This document shows positions 34,033 to 43,529 of a stretch of 64,000 nt of DNA, piece after piece (within the stretch, counting starts at the first letter, position 1; each line of letters begins with the position of its first letter). The DNA is from Plutella xylostella (taxonomy: Eukaryota > Arthropoda > Insecta > Lepidoptera > Plutellidae), in assembly GCF_932276165.1 (NCBI RefSeq), contig NC_064010.1, forward strand, positions 1,240,001 through 1,304,000, in the 5' to 3' direction. The notes below the pieces were generated by a model. It saw only the letters and a program-made list of their open reading frames with translations. It was not told where the DNA came from and made no database searches. The position numbers and the translations under genes were made by a program.

Positions 34033-34333
34033 TAAAGTCTGTTTTTTAATCACAGATACTAAATTAACGGTTCATTAACAGTCGAGTTTTCTGCCAATAG
34101 AACGATTATGTCACTTAATCACGGGTCAATCGATTGTTGATGAACCGTTCCGAATCTGTCAATTTAGTGTCAGAGATTAAGGACCACTTGCACCAAGATA
34201 TTAAATCTAGATTTAGTGTTAAATCTCGATTTAGTGTCAAATTTTATATGGACTGAAGTTTTTTAAATCGACATTAGACACTAAATCTAGATTTAATTTG
34301 TTGGTGCAAGGGGCCCTAAAAAACAGTCTTTAC
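34033..34333. mobile_element. MITE carrying a second, nested MITE
   Basis: The outer element starts TAAAGTCTGTTTTTTAATCA and ends AAAAAACAGTCTTTA (family at 11866). Between 34181 and 34316 lies a second palindromic element, GGACCACTTGCACCAA to TTGGTGCAAGGGGCCC, flanked by TAA on both sides. Confidence 0.65.
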
Positions 34334-34374
34334 ATATGTTTACTCTTAGACCAAGCACCAAACTAAAGTTAGTT

Positions 34375-34465
34375 TTGTTGCGCGTAGCGGGAATCGAACC
34401 TGGGATGTTAAGCTGCTTACTCCTAATAGACATGTCGCGCCGACTGATACCATCTGCGCCGCCGT
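34375..34465 (-). repeat. tRNA-like SINE head fragment
   Basis: The minus strand has CCCAGGTTCGATTCCCGCTA (B box) and, 5' of it, GGCGGCGCAGATGGTATCAG (A-box-like), so it is a different SINE family from the main one. No body is recognised. Confidence 0.4.
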
Positions 34466-35055
34466 CGCTGTATACAGGATGTTCTCATGACATAAAATGT
34501 GTTTTCAGTACCTATCAAACTTAAAACATATCAGTATGAGCTAGTGTAGTGCGTATTTCTCCTACAAATTCACACAAATTACGTTTTACTAGCCACTAAT
34601 ATACGTGAGGTATACGATATAAATAATTGCACTCCCCATACAGTAAATCTCATTTAAATGATGATGGGCACCAATATATGGAAGCTGGGACCAGCACCAA
34701 TATAAATGAGTGATACGTCGTTGAAAAGGTATTTTTTAGCAGAATATGAATAACGGAAGCGCTAGTCTTGATTTACTGTCCAATTAGAATAATCGTACCT
34801 TGAAAGTTTTTATATTTTATTTCTGTAATTTTAATGTTTTTGTTAGTTCTTCACATTCATTTTTAATTTTTATAACAAAATGATCATATTTCATATAATA
34901 TTATATTTGTTTATTATCTCAGTAAATAAAACCAGTTGAAAGTAATTTCTCCAATTTCAATAATACGTGTTTACGTGTATTACGCTCTAACTGTCATCAG
35001 GAGAGAGAGTGCAATGCCATAGAAAAATACTTCCTTCCGACGAATATATTTCAAA

Positions 35056-35226
35056 ATGGACAACTTATACGGATTTGTCGTCATAACACTTTTTTGCTCA
35101 CTTGAAAAGAGCTATCCAACGATGTATGTCTCATCTTTATTGGACATAGGTCCCAAAACGCCCATTGTCATTTACAAAAACCCTGAACATATAAGTACAT
35201 CAGACAGCTGTGAAATCAAGTACTAG
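35056..35226 (+). CDS. Probable small secreted peptide, 56 aa, single exon
   Basis: The ATG at 35056 (context CAAAATGG) opens a 57-codon frame ending in TAG. The N-terminus MDNLYGFVVITLFCSLEKSY is a plausible signal peptide. The mature part would be about 36 residues (DIGPKTPIVIYKNPEHIS, one Cys near the end) and ends EIKY. An AATAAA lies at 35309, 83 bp past the stop. It lies between repeat blocks but does not itself match any repeat in the window. It could be the last or only exon of a gene or a chance frame. It is not recognised. Confidence 0.4.
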   Translation: MDNLYGFVVITLFCSLEKSYPTMYVSSLLDIGPKTPIVIYKNPEHISTSDSCEIKY

Positions 35227-35567
35227 ACTTTTACATTTCCCTTCTAAACTATACCTACTAGTTATCTTTTTATTATTACTATATGACGTGTAAATTGTTG
35301 AATTTATGAATAAATGATTGAAATTGAATATTTCAAAGTGGTAGGTATTGCAATCTTAAAGGACCTAACTAAGTATTACTTAGTGTATTTTGCAAAACTA
35401 TTAAGCTAAGAAGGCGTGACGTCTTCTCATACTCAGACGGAATTCTGAAAAACTTGAACATCCTGTATAGCTGTAAAGTGAATCTCGCCCTTATGACGCG
35501 TCAGTACCGAACAGACAAACTTACTGGTAATAAATTATTATACTGAGTATTAGTAATTGATTTAATA

Positions 35568-35718
35568 CTAGCTGTCCCCGCGCGCTTCGCTTCGCCTTAA
35601 AAAGTTTTCCCGTGGGAATTCCGGGATAAAAAGTAGCCTATGTTCTTTCCCAGGGTCTAGACCGTATGTATACCAAATTTCATTCAAATCCGTTCAGTCG
35701 TTTTGGCGTGAAAGAGTA

Positions 35719-35757
<39 letters not shown>

Positions 35758-35790
35758 CAGTTACTTTCGCATTTATAATATTAGTTAGGA
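35568..35790 (-). mobile_element. Helitron-like repeat, copy D, expanded GACA run
   Basis: Complete unit (CTAGCTGTCCCCGCG to TAGTTAGGA on plus). The (GACA)n tract is about 11 units, the longest of the copies here. Confidence 0.65.
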
Positions 35791-36163
35791 TAGGGGGAAT
35801 TTCGTCAGTACACTAGTGATAAAGTAAATTATGTATGAGATTTTTTCTAAGGTTACCCTCCTAGGTTAGTACTATGAATTTCTTTCAGAACCAACTATTA
35901 GGAACACAATACAGAAATATTTATTTAATAAGATTATGAATATATAACTAATACAATTTAACACAAAACTTATAACTAGATAAAATTAAATAAGCACTAG
36001 TACATAACTAACTAAATTATTAAACTAAGTATGTAAACAAATATAAACAAAAAAACGCTAAGAATTAGAATACTCGTAATATTTATGTATGAAACTGAAA
36101 CATATTTATATTTCATTTCGTAATATTCAGATGATTTTATAAATTACCATGTACCCAATATTG

Positions 36164-36419
36164 CAGACGGCGTCATTAAACTAGCCTTTTCCGTTTAGCA
36201 GTAATTTCATATTTGTTCTCGGGTCTTGGATGTGCCCGTAAAATGGCAATAGGCCCGCCCCCTATTACATTGGGACTAACATAACACTCTGGCGAAAAGT
36301 GGGTGCAGCAATGCACCTCTGCCTACCCCGCAAGGGAGTACATTAGTACAAGGCGTGAGTGCGTGTTTTTTTTTTTTTTAAATTTCATGCTATGTCACTT
36401 TCATTGCTCGGGAGTGTAT
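36164..36419. mobile_element. CTCACGGG MITE split by a truncated SINE
   Basis: MITE interior GACGGCGTCATTAAACTAGC and TTTCCGTTTAGCAGTAATTT precede, and CACTTTCATTGCTCGGGAGT follows, a SINE at 36211-36380. AATTTCAT (36203-36210 and 36381-36388) is the target duplication. The SINE is 5'-truncated (starts ATTTGTTCTCGGG, no tRNA head). Confidence 0.7.
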
Positions 36420-36800
36420 TATTCACTATACATAATATACATTCCGTCACATGTACCAAGGCTGATCATATGAAAGCAAAAAAAAAAACTGAAAAACCCG
36501 AGCGACAAAAAATTGGGCGCATTTTCCAAATTTCATACCGTCCAATTATTAAGGCGGTCCCCCAGAAAACCCCTCCCAGGCTGCGGAAATGATCACAAAA
36601 ACCCCATCGCTGGGAGGGGCCACAATTCTTACTTTCGTGAACTGGTTTTACGCACAATTACAGCGCATGAGAAATAATTACGCTCCCGACCGATCATTTC
36701 CAATCGGCTGTGTCTGAACTGATCACTGGCGGAGGTGCTTACTGATCATAGAAACAAATTTTTATGTAGGTTTATTTACCTATCGAGCAGTAAAGATTTA

Positions 36801-36950
36801 CCCCCTTATTCATAAAAAAGTTAGAGGACGCTTTAGCTATTGAACTGTTGTGTCATTCTCATAGAGAGAGAAAAAATTGTCCTTATACAGAGAGGGACAA
36901 AACAGTTCAATAGCTAAAGCGTCCACTAACTTTTTTATGAATAAGGAGGT
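36801..36950. mobile_element. Foldback MITE (CTTATTCATAAAAAAGTTAG)
   Basis: CCCCCTTATTCATAAAAAAG on the left faces CTTTTTTATGAATAAGGAGG on the right, with arms of about 48 bp. A worn relative lies at 21960-22080. Confidence 0.7.
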
Positions 36951-37757
36951 TAGTTTTTTCGGTATGGCGCGGAGCTAGTGCAACACATATACCGCTAGGT
37001 GGCAACTAACTAGGCCAACAAATTCGCGTTTGCTCGCCACTACTCAAATGGTGTAAATACTCGCACTCCCAATCTAGAGGAAACAAGAATTATTGGGTTA
37101 ATTAGCTACCTAGTATTTATGTTTTTTTTTTATTCACTAAGATATTACATTTTGATAATGAGTATCAGCTTTTTCAGGCTAGCTTCACAATCTCCAAAGG
37201 ATTCCCGGAATAAATATTAGCCTTAGCGAATCCATAAGAGATTATAATATATATTTTTTATCGGTATATCTACTTAAAACATATAGAAATAGCAAAATAA
37301 CATTTGCTTATAACTCGTGGGTATTACATTAACATGGGTAATGTAACTTCTTAAACTCAAAATATAAAAAATCACGATTCCTAGCTATGAAAGTTTAGTA
37401 AATATAATCGCCATATTATTATCAGTTAGGACACCCACTGTATCTCCTATCCGATCACACAATGCAATCAACTTTAGTGATCAGTTGAGAATTAATTGTA
37501 ATAATTAACCTCATTTTGCTGGTCGCGGTGGCATGACGATGTTTTTTGGCGGATTTTTCTCTGTAGTTTACTGCTTTGGGCTGTCGGAAATATTTCGGCT
37601 GGTTCCGCGAGGCGGCATTGTATGGAGTGTGCTTTTGTTCCAAAATAAATAATAGGTATATTGTACATTAGTTCTAGTCTATAAGTATGATTTTTGTATG
37701 TCTCGTTTATGTGGTGTTCAATAAAGCAATCTTCTATTCTATTCTAAATAGGTATAG

Positions 37758-37988
37758 ATGCATGATAGCGTACCTCACGCAGTAGTGGCGCTGTCGAGGC
37801 ACACCTCCGCCTGCACCTACTATGCGGATGACACCGAGGACGCTATCGGCAACCTCGCTAAAATGGCAATAACAGCGCCAAAGAAACGCATCCTCGAGTA
37901 CAATCTAAAAATGGCAGTTAAGAATCGAGACGAAGAGGTCATTGCACTTTCTGGGGAAATGTTAAGAAGGCATAACGGGGCGGAATAA
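37758..37988 (+). CDS. Open frame of unknown origin, 76 codons
   Basis: Reads MHDSVPHAVVALSRHTSACT, contains YADDTEDAIGNLAKM and ends MLRRHNGAE before TAA, with AATAAAA directly overlapping the stop. Composition is GC-richer than the flanks and looks coding. YADD suggests a reverse-transcriptase scrap, but the surroundings do not support it. An AG at 37756 could be a splice acceptor. It may be a retroelement or processed-gene remnant. Confidence 0.3.
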   Translation: MHDSVPHAVVALSRHTSACTYYADDTEDAIGNLAKMAITAPKKRILEYNLKMAVKNRDEEVIALSGEMLRRHNGAE

Positions 37989-38108
37989 AACATAAAATAT
38001 AATTTTCGTTAAGAGCGCAAAATATAGGCCAAATTGATTATTATATAATTATTATAAAAACTAACAATTAAAATAAGTTATCTTTAAGAACAGAGTCACA
38101 CACTAACA

Positions 38109-38430
38109 TCAGGCAAAACATGACCTATAACGACTGAGGGGCCGAGCCATTGCCAGGTGTCTACTAAGTTCTCCGAAGAAAGCTGGCATTGGCCCTGTCC
38201 TTCTTAAGTTTGTTGCCATTACTAATGTAAGTGTGACTCTGAAAACCATTAATAAAAAAAAAAAGGAAAAAAAAAAGAAAAAAAAAAAAAAAAAAAAGAC
38301 ATTTCTTGTATAATGAGATACACGGCTGGGGGTTTTTAGTCGGTTAACGCCCGACACTACCTGGGTCCTCTTCCCAGGTGTCCATGTGGATTTTCCCCCA
38401 GCAGTGAAAAAAAAAAGAGAAAAAGAACAA
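38109..38430 (-). mobile_element. LINE 3'-end-like fragment
   Basis: An A-rich tract at 38250-38297 with GGGTTTTTAGTCGGTTAACG and CCTGGGTCCTCTTCCCAGG beside it. Such sequences adjoin LINE tails. It lies next to the retroelement coding fragment at 38787-39137. Confidence 0.35.
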
Positions 38431-38786
38431 TATATATATAAAAGAAAGAATATATAAACTAAAGACAAAATAAATATATATAAAAGATAATATATATAAA
38501 CTAAACTTCCTTACCGAGTAGAAAGTAGATAAAAGAATTAAAAACTATCTCATAAAAATTACCACTCTTCAAAAGGCACGGACATAAAGTCTGTGGAGTG
38601 ATAATCATTTATTAAAAAAAAAAAAAAAAATAGGTATAGATAGATAGAATATTCTTTATTTAGTCACACATAAAATAAACTTACATTACTTAAATTTTTG
38701 AAAGGGCTTTTAAATTTATTATAGTAAATCAGAAAATCGTCATCGTCAGCGTAACATGCTTCGTCAAAGTAAAAAGTAAAATTAAA

Positions 38787-39137
38787 TTAATCTAATAATC
38801 CGCCACGAGTCATACCTGGCCCAAAAGTACCCATAATGCTTGCAGCGTTACCTCTTTGAATAGCAAGAGAGAGCCTTTGAGCCAAGTACGACCCTGAGCG
38901 ACGATCATGTCCTCGCGAGGCAATACGGCGGCCTAGATCCCTTATGAGGGCTTTAGCTTCGCCACCCCAAACTCCGCTCGTCTCCACTGCTACAGGGACA
39001 AACAAGTAACGGTTTTTTAAATCCGTATACTTTTGGTGCTTTAATCTAGCGGCATTCTCAGCCGCCGAGCCCGCTACTCTTGCCGTTCCTGCTAAATGTG
39101 AAGCTGCAAACGTGCTAACACATGTGGCATCCCACAA
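38787..39137 (-). pseudogene. Retroelement C-terminal fragment (RSGSYLAQR family)
   Basis: A 116-codon frame: WDATCVSTFAASHLAGTARV, FVPVAVETSGVWGGEAKALI, DRRSGSYLAQRLSLAIQRGN. This matches the conserved C-terminal tail that follows reverse transcriptase in some invertebrate retroelements. No reverse-transcriptase core is attached here. Shorter relatives lie at 17025 and 52360. Confidence 0.6.
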
Positions 39138-39332
39138 ACTTACTTAAATACTAAGACACATGTACAAAAATGGCGGCCTTATCGCTTAAAGCGATGTATA
39201 TTTTTGGTTACTAATTAATTTCATTATAGAAACGTCTAGTTTCTGGATTTTTTTGGAATGTGGATAGTATCTAACATTCGCTGTGTTACAGAAAGGAACT
39301 TTAAACTAATAATAATGAATTAATAATTCAAC

Positions 39333-39828
39333 AAATTCAAATTCAAATTCAAATGGTTTAATCGACGTAAAATTTTACAATTATTTGTCGATAGTCATCT
39401 ACCACCATTTCACAAAGGCCCCGTCATTGAGAAGGAAAGAAATGTCGAAAGAAACTCCTCGAGCATCTTTTCAACTTTTTCCTTATAATCTATTACAATT
39501 TTTACTTATATCTAGTACCTACAATTTTACTTAAGTACCTATATCCATTTCATTTTTTCAATAGCCTTAGCTGAGGTGGAAAAGACCACGCGTTTTTGTC
39601 GTTTAAATAATCATTTATACTATAGTAAGCTTTACTACATAATGTAGCTTTAACATAATTCTTAAATTTTTGCTCAGGTTTTAAGGTTTATTGCTTCATT
39701 TGATAATTTATTATAAAAACGTATACAGTTCCCCATGAATGATGTGTTTGTTTTCGAAAGTCTGAGTGTGGGGAAAAGCAACTTATTTTTGTTTCTGGTC
39801 TCAATACCGTGAGTGGCTCCTACTTTAC
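39333..39828 (-). pseudogene. C-terminus and tail of a LINE (downstream half)
   Basis: The minus strand continues the reverse-transcriptase frame interrupted at 43530. The first codons after the target site read KVGATHGIETRNKNKLLFP in the same frame. A shift near 39676 separates KLSNEAINLK from a further homologous-looking tail (KNYVKATLCSKAYYSINDY). It ends in (TTTGAA)n at 39333-39355. Loose copies of this tail lie at 56331-56500 (minus) and 61500-61660 (plus). Confidence 0.75.
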
Positions 39829-40239
39829 TGTTCGGGACAAGAATAATAGTTTTGTGTCTTGATTTCATAATAAATAAATATTCTCAGGAAGTGAGGAAAC
39901 TAGCGCCATCTAGTAGGAAGTAGCGTAACTATGTAGTTCATCTATTCAACAACAGATGGCAGCACGGTACTAGAAGTTTCTACTAAGAAGTAGAACATTA
40001 AGTCTTTTCTAGAGCTTTCTGGAATACTCTATCTTCCGTAGAGAATGGTATAAAAGGCGACGCTCGCGCCTCACAGTTATTCAGTTAAAAAGCAAACAGC
40101 GAAGAAAGAACCAGAAGAAGAACAAGCAAGCAACAGCTCTAGCTCTCTCACTTCCTGACTGGTGAACAGAATAGAAGTCTTTCATTCCTGATCCCTGCCC
40201 GCCGTACTTCCCTCAACCAGAATAGGTGCACCCCGCACA
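39829..40239 (+). repeat. 5' LTR of the BEL/Pao element
   Basis: Begins TGTTCGGGACAAGAATAATA and ends GTGCACCCCGCACA. It contains a TATA-like GGTATAAAAGGCGAC near 40048 and AATAAATAAA near 39870. Confidence 0.9.
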
Positions 40240-40241
40240 TT

Positions 40242-40259
40242 TGGTCATTCGGAGCCGGA
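40242..40259 (+). promoter_or_regulatory. Primer-binding site
   Basis: TGGTCATTCGGAGCCGGA starts 2 bp after the 5' LTR, where a tRNA 3' end (…CCA) would pair. I could not assign the tRNA. Confidence 0.6.
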
Positions 40260-40290
40260 TACTTCGTCGTTGCAGGAAGTCGGATCAAGA

Positions 40291-43152
40291 ATGCCGATCA
40301 CCACGAGAGCCACCGCCGTCGCCGCTGCCGCCGCCGAAGCCGCTGTCGTCGCCGAAGCCGCTGCCGCTGCCGACGCCGCTGTCGCTGCCACCGCCGACGC
40401 CGCTGTCGCTGCCGCTATCGAGGCCGCCGACGATGCCGCTGGGCCTGCCGCTGCCGGTGCCGCCGCCGCTTCTGTCTCCGCCACGCCCACAGAAACCTCT
40501 TCCGCTGCCGTGAAGAAGGTCGGAGCAGAAGCTCTCACCACCGCTGCTGCCGTGTCACAGAAACCCCAGCCCGCCGCCGCGTCGTCACAGAAGAAGTGCA
40601 AGTCGAAGAGTAGCAAGTCTGCGCGTGCGCTGCGAATAGCTCGAGCCAAGGAAGAGATGCTGAAAATACAACTCGAGCTCGCCGCCGCACGCATCGCCGT
40701 CTTGGAAGCAGAAAGTAGTGAAGACGAAGATGAAGAGCAGTCGGAATACGCGTCTGAAAGTTGGAAAGTAGAAGAGTGGCTGGATCAAACGGGAGTGCCA
40801 CCACAGCTACAAGCTCCGCCGCCCGCGCCCTGCGCCCCCGCCGGTGTCGCCCCCGTTGCTGCCGCCCCTGTCGTCGTCGCCGCCGCGGCCGCCCCCGTCG
40901 TCGCAGCCGCCACTGCCGCCGCGCCTGCACACGCCGCCCCCGTCGCCGCGGCCGCCCCCGTCGTCGCAGCCGCCACTGCCGCCGCGCCTGCACACGCCGC
41001 CACCGTCGCCGCCACCGCTGCCGCTGCCCCGGTCGCCGCCGCCGCGGCTTACCCGACTGACGCCGTGCTGCCGCTTCACTCATCGTACCCACAAGCGGGT
41101 ACCTACTACGAAGCCCTACAGTCAAGAAGCCAACCGCAACAGTACGTCCCAGCCGCAGAAAGTCAGCAACAGAAAATCAACCTCTCCGAGCTGGCATCTG
41201 CAATAGCGCTAGCCGCGCAGGCCGGGCAGAGGGCTGCACCGCGCTACCACACGGAGCTGCCTATATTCGCCGGCTCACATCACGAGTGGCTGTCGTTCCG
41301 TGCGAGCTTCTATGAAACAGCCGATAGCTTCACCGAGACAGACAACGTGGCAAGACTACGACGAAGTCTGAGAGGAAGAGCCAAGGAAGCAGTCGAGAAT
41401 CTGCTGATATTGAACGCACGCGCCGACGACATCATGCACGCTCTGGAGTCTCGCTTCGGCCGCCCCGACTCCATCGCCATGTCCGAGTTGGACCGCCTGC
41501 GTGCGGTGCCGCGCCTCACGGACAACCCGCGCGATGTCTGCGTGTTCGCCAGCCGCGTGCTCAACGTCGTCGCCAGTTTGCGGGCGCTCGACCGCACACA
41601 CTACCTCTACAGCCCGGAGGCCACGAAGATCACCATAGAGAAGCTGACGCCGGCACTACGCTACCGATGGTTCGACTACGCCGCCACTCAGACTACAGAA
41701 GAGCCGGACCTGCTGAAGCTCTCCAGATTTCTCCAAAGAGAAGCCGACCTCTGCGGGCCCTACGCACAGCCAGAGACAGAACCCACAGAGCACAGTCAAA
41801 ACAGAATGCAGAGAGCTTACACCACAGCGGCCACAGTCATAGAAAAAATAGTAAAATGCCGCCACTGCGCCACAGAAGGACATCTCATCAATAAATGCCC
41901 GAAGTTCGCAGAAACAGATGTGAACTCGCGATGGGAAATAGCCAAATCGCAGCGACTATGTTTCCGATGCCTTCGCTACAAGAGTAAAACCCACAGTTGC
42001 AAGCGAATCCGCTGCGGAGAAGATGGCTGCAATTACTTCCATCATAGATTGCTGCACTTCACAAGATCAACAGAAACCGGACCGGAAACGAAGATGAACG
42101 AAACTGTATCGTCGATGTGGTCGCCGCGCAAAACACACGCGTATCTGAAGATCTTACCTGTCAAGATCGTCGGACCGGCGGGAGAGGTACACACGCACGC
42201 TCTGCTCGACGATGGCTCTACCGTCACGCTCATAGACGCGGCCATAGCAAGACAGGCGGGCCTCACGGGCCCCATCGAGCCGCTCAATATAGCCGCCATC
42301 GCCGACAGCAAGATAAACTTGTGCCATTCTCGTTTCGTCAAAGTGACTCTACAGGGAGAACGCGCACAGTACACTATCCAGGCGCGGACCATCGACAACA
42401 TTAGACTCTCCGCACAGACGGTAAAATATGAAGATCTTCGAAATTGTGCTCATCTACAGGACATCGCACACCAGCTGAAGTATGAAGCAGCAAAACCGCA
42501 AGTCCTCATCGGTCAGGATAATTGCCATTTACTCATCGCGAGTGAGGTGCGACAAGTACAGCACGATGAACCCATTGCCTCACACACGCCTCTAGGCTGG
42601 GTTCTGCACGGAGCGCACAAGATAACTGTGGACAAGAGCCACCATAGAGTTAACAATCTGACTACGCGTGAACCCCTCATTGCGCCCACACGCCACCACA
42701 GCAACTTGGAGGAACGCGCCATCAGTACTCTCGACAAGCGTACAGAACATACAGAAGCATCACGTTCATATCGCCATTACGCCGCCCGTCGCCACGCCGC
42801 AATCGAAGGTACAGTCCACGACAGGCGATGGGCATCGAAGATGAACGTGAGCAACACAGCTACGCGAGAAGTACATAGACCAATAGGGCGCCCCAACAGT
42901 GTGGTCCAGACTACAGCCACAGATCAATGGCCCAGACGAAGAGAACCGCCGCGCCACCGCAGCCGCCGCCGCCGCCGCCGTCGCCGAGAACAACTGATGA
43001 AAGAGCCTACAGGGAGCGACGAGCGAGCTGGCCATCCTGCCCCCCGAGCCTGCGGAGCCAGACGTCCCTCACCGAGATCTGCAATGACGACCACGGCGTC
43101 AATGCACGGCGGGAGTAATGTTCGGGACAAGAATAATAGTTTTGTGTCTTGA
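40291..43152 (+). CDS. BEL/Pao gag-protease polyprotein (truncated pol)
   Basis: 953 codons from the ATG at 40291; TTG at 40270 is in frame but less likely as a start. Order: Ala-rich low-complexity N-terminus, a basic then acidic helix (RIARAKEEMLKIQLELAAAR), a second Ala/Pro run with a 63-bp tandem repeat (from 40885 and 40948), then a gag-like domain of the DUF1759 type (LPIFAGSHHEWLSFRASFY). Next come Cys/His knuckles (CRHCATEGHLINKC at 41857; CFRCLRYKSKTHSC) and an aspartic protease with LDDGST (about 42205). After GWVLHGAHK (about 42620) similarity fades. The rest is an Arg-rich joint running into the 3' LTR, marking a large deletion of reverse transcriptase and integrase. It is very GC-rich compared with its surroundings. 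Confidence 0.85.
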   Translation: MPITTRATAVAAAAAEAAVVAEAAAAADAAVAATADAAVAAAIEAADDAAGPAAAGAAAASVSATPTETSSAAVKKVGAEALTTAAAVSQKPQPAAASSQKKCKSKSSKSARALRIARAKEEMLKIQLELAAARIAVLEAESSEDEDEEQSEYASESWKVEEWLDQTGVPPQLQAPPPAPCAPAGVAPVAAAPVVVAAAAAPVVAAATAAAPAHAAPVAAAAPVVAAATAAAPAHAATVAATAAAAPVAAAAAYPTDAVLPLHSSYPQAGTYYEALQSRSQPQQYVPAAESQQQKINLSELASAIALAAQAGQRAAPRYHTELPIFAGSHHEWLSFRASFYETADSFTETDNVARLRRSLRGRAKEAVENLLILNARADDIMHALESRFGRPDSIAMSELDRLRAVPRLTDNPRDVCVFASRVLNVVASLRALDRTHYLYSPEATKITIEKLTPALRYRWFDYAATQTTEEPDLLKLSRFLQREADLCGPYAQPETEPTEHSQNRMQRAYTTAATVIEKIVKCRHCATEGHLINKCPKFAETDVNSRWEIAKSQRLCFRCLRYKSKTHSCKRIRCGEDGCNYFHHRLLHFTRSTETGPETKMNETVSSMWSPRKTHAYLKILPVKIVGPAGEVHTHALLDDGSTVTLIDAAIARQAGLTGPIEPLNIAAIADSKINLCHSRFVKVTLQGERAQYTIQARTIDNIRLSAQTVKYEDLRNCAHLQDIAHQLKYEAAKPQVLIGQDNCHLLIASEVRQVQHDEPIASHTPLGWVLHGAHKITVDKSHHRVNNLTTREPLIAPTRHHSNLEERAISTLDKRTEHTEASRSYRHYAARRHAAIEGTVHDRRWASKMNVSNTATREVHRPIGRPNSVVQTTATDQWPRRREPPRHRSRRRRRRRREQLMKEPTGSDERAGHPAPRACGARRPSPRSAMTTTASMHGGSNVRDKNNSFVS

Positions 43153-43529
43153 TTTCATAATAAATAAATATTCTCAGGAAGTGAGGAAACTAGCGCCATC
43201 TAGTAGGAAGTAGCGTAACTATGTAGTTCATCTATTCAACAACAGATGGCAGCACGGTACTAGAAGTTTCTACTAAGAAGTAGAACATTAAGTCTTTTCT
43301 AGAGCTTTCTGGAATACTCTATCTTCCGTAGAGAATGGTATAAAAGGCGACGCTCGCGCCTCACAGTTATTCAGTTAAAAAGCAAACAGCGAAGAAAGAA
43401 CCAGAAGAAGAACAAGCAAGCAACAGCTCTAGCTCTCTCACTTCCTGACTGGTGAACAGAATAGAAGTCTTTCATTCCTGATCCCTGCCCGCCGTACTTC
43501 CCTCAACCAGAATAGGTGCACCCCGCACA
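43119..43529 (+). repeat. 3' LTR of the BEL/Pao element
   Basis: No difference from the 5' LTR seen in 411 bp. It is preceded by GGCGGGAGTAA, a weak polypurine tract. The stop codon of the gag-protease frame lies inside this LTR (43150-43152). Confidence 0.9.

Larger units (their letters stand above)
39829..43529 (+). mobile_element. Young, internally deleted BEL/Pao LTR element
   Basis: Two 411-bp LTRs (39829-40239 and 43119-43529), TG...CA, identical by eye, flanked by a 5-bp duplication TTTAC (39824-39828 and 43530-43534). The interior of about 2.9 kb codes for gag and an aspartic protease; reverse transcriptase, RNase H and integrase are absent. It sits inside an older minus-strand LINE. 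Because it cannot make its own enzymes, it must have moved with those of a full-length relative. Confidence 0.9.

Noticed and set aside
35715..35758. CRISPR-like regular repeat
   Set aside because: It is a simple GACA microsatellite within a Helitron-like element.
38109..38468. 119-codon minus-strand frame with a poly-Phe run
   Set aside because: It is the antisense of an A-rich LINE tail.
40245..43130. Many long open frames on both strands (149, 196, 120, 119 codons and others)
   Set aside because: They lie inside the GC-rich gag-protease frame; the low-complexity GCC-repeat composition leaves all other frames open by chance.
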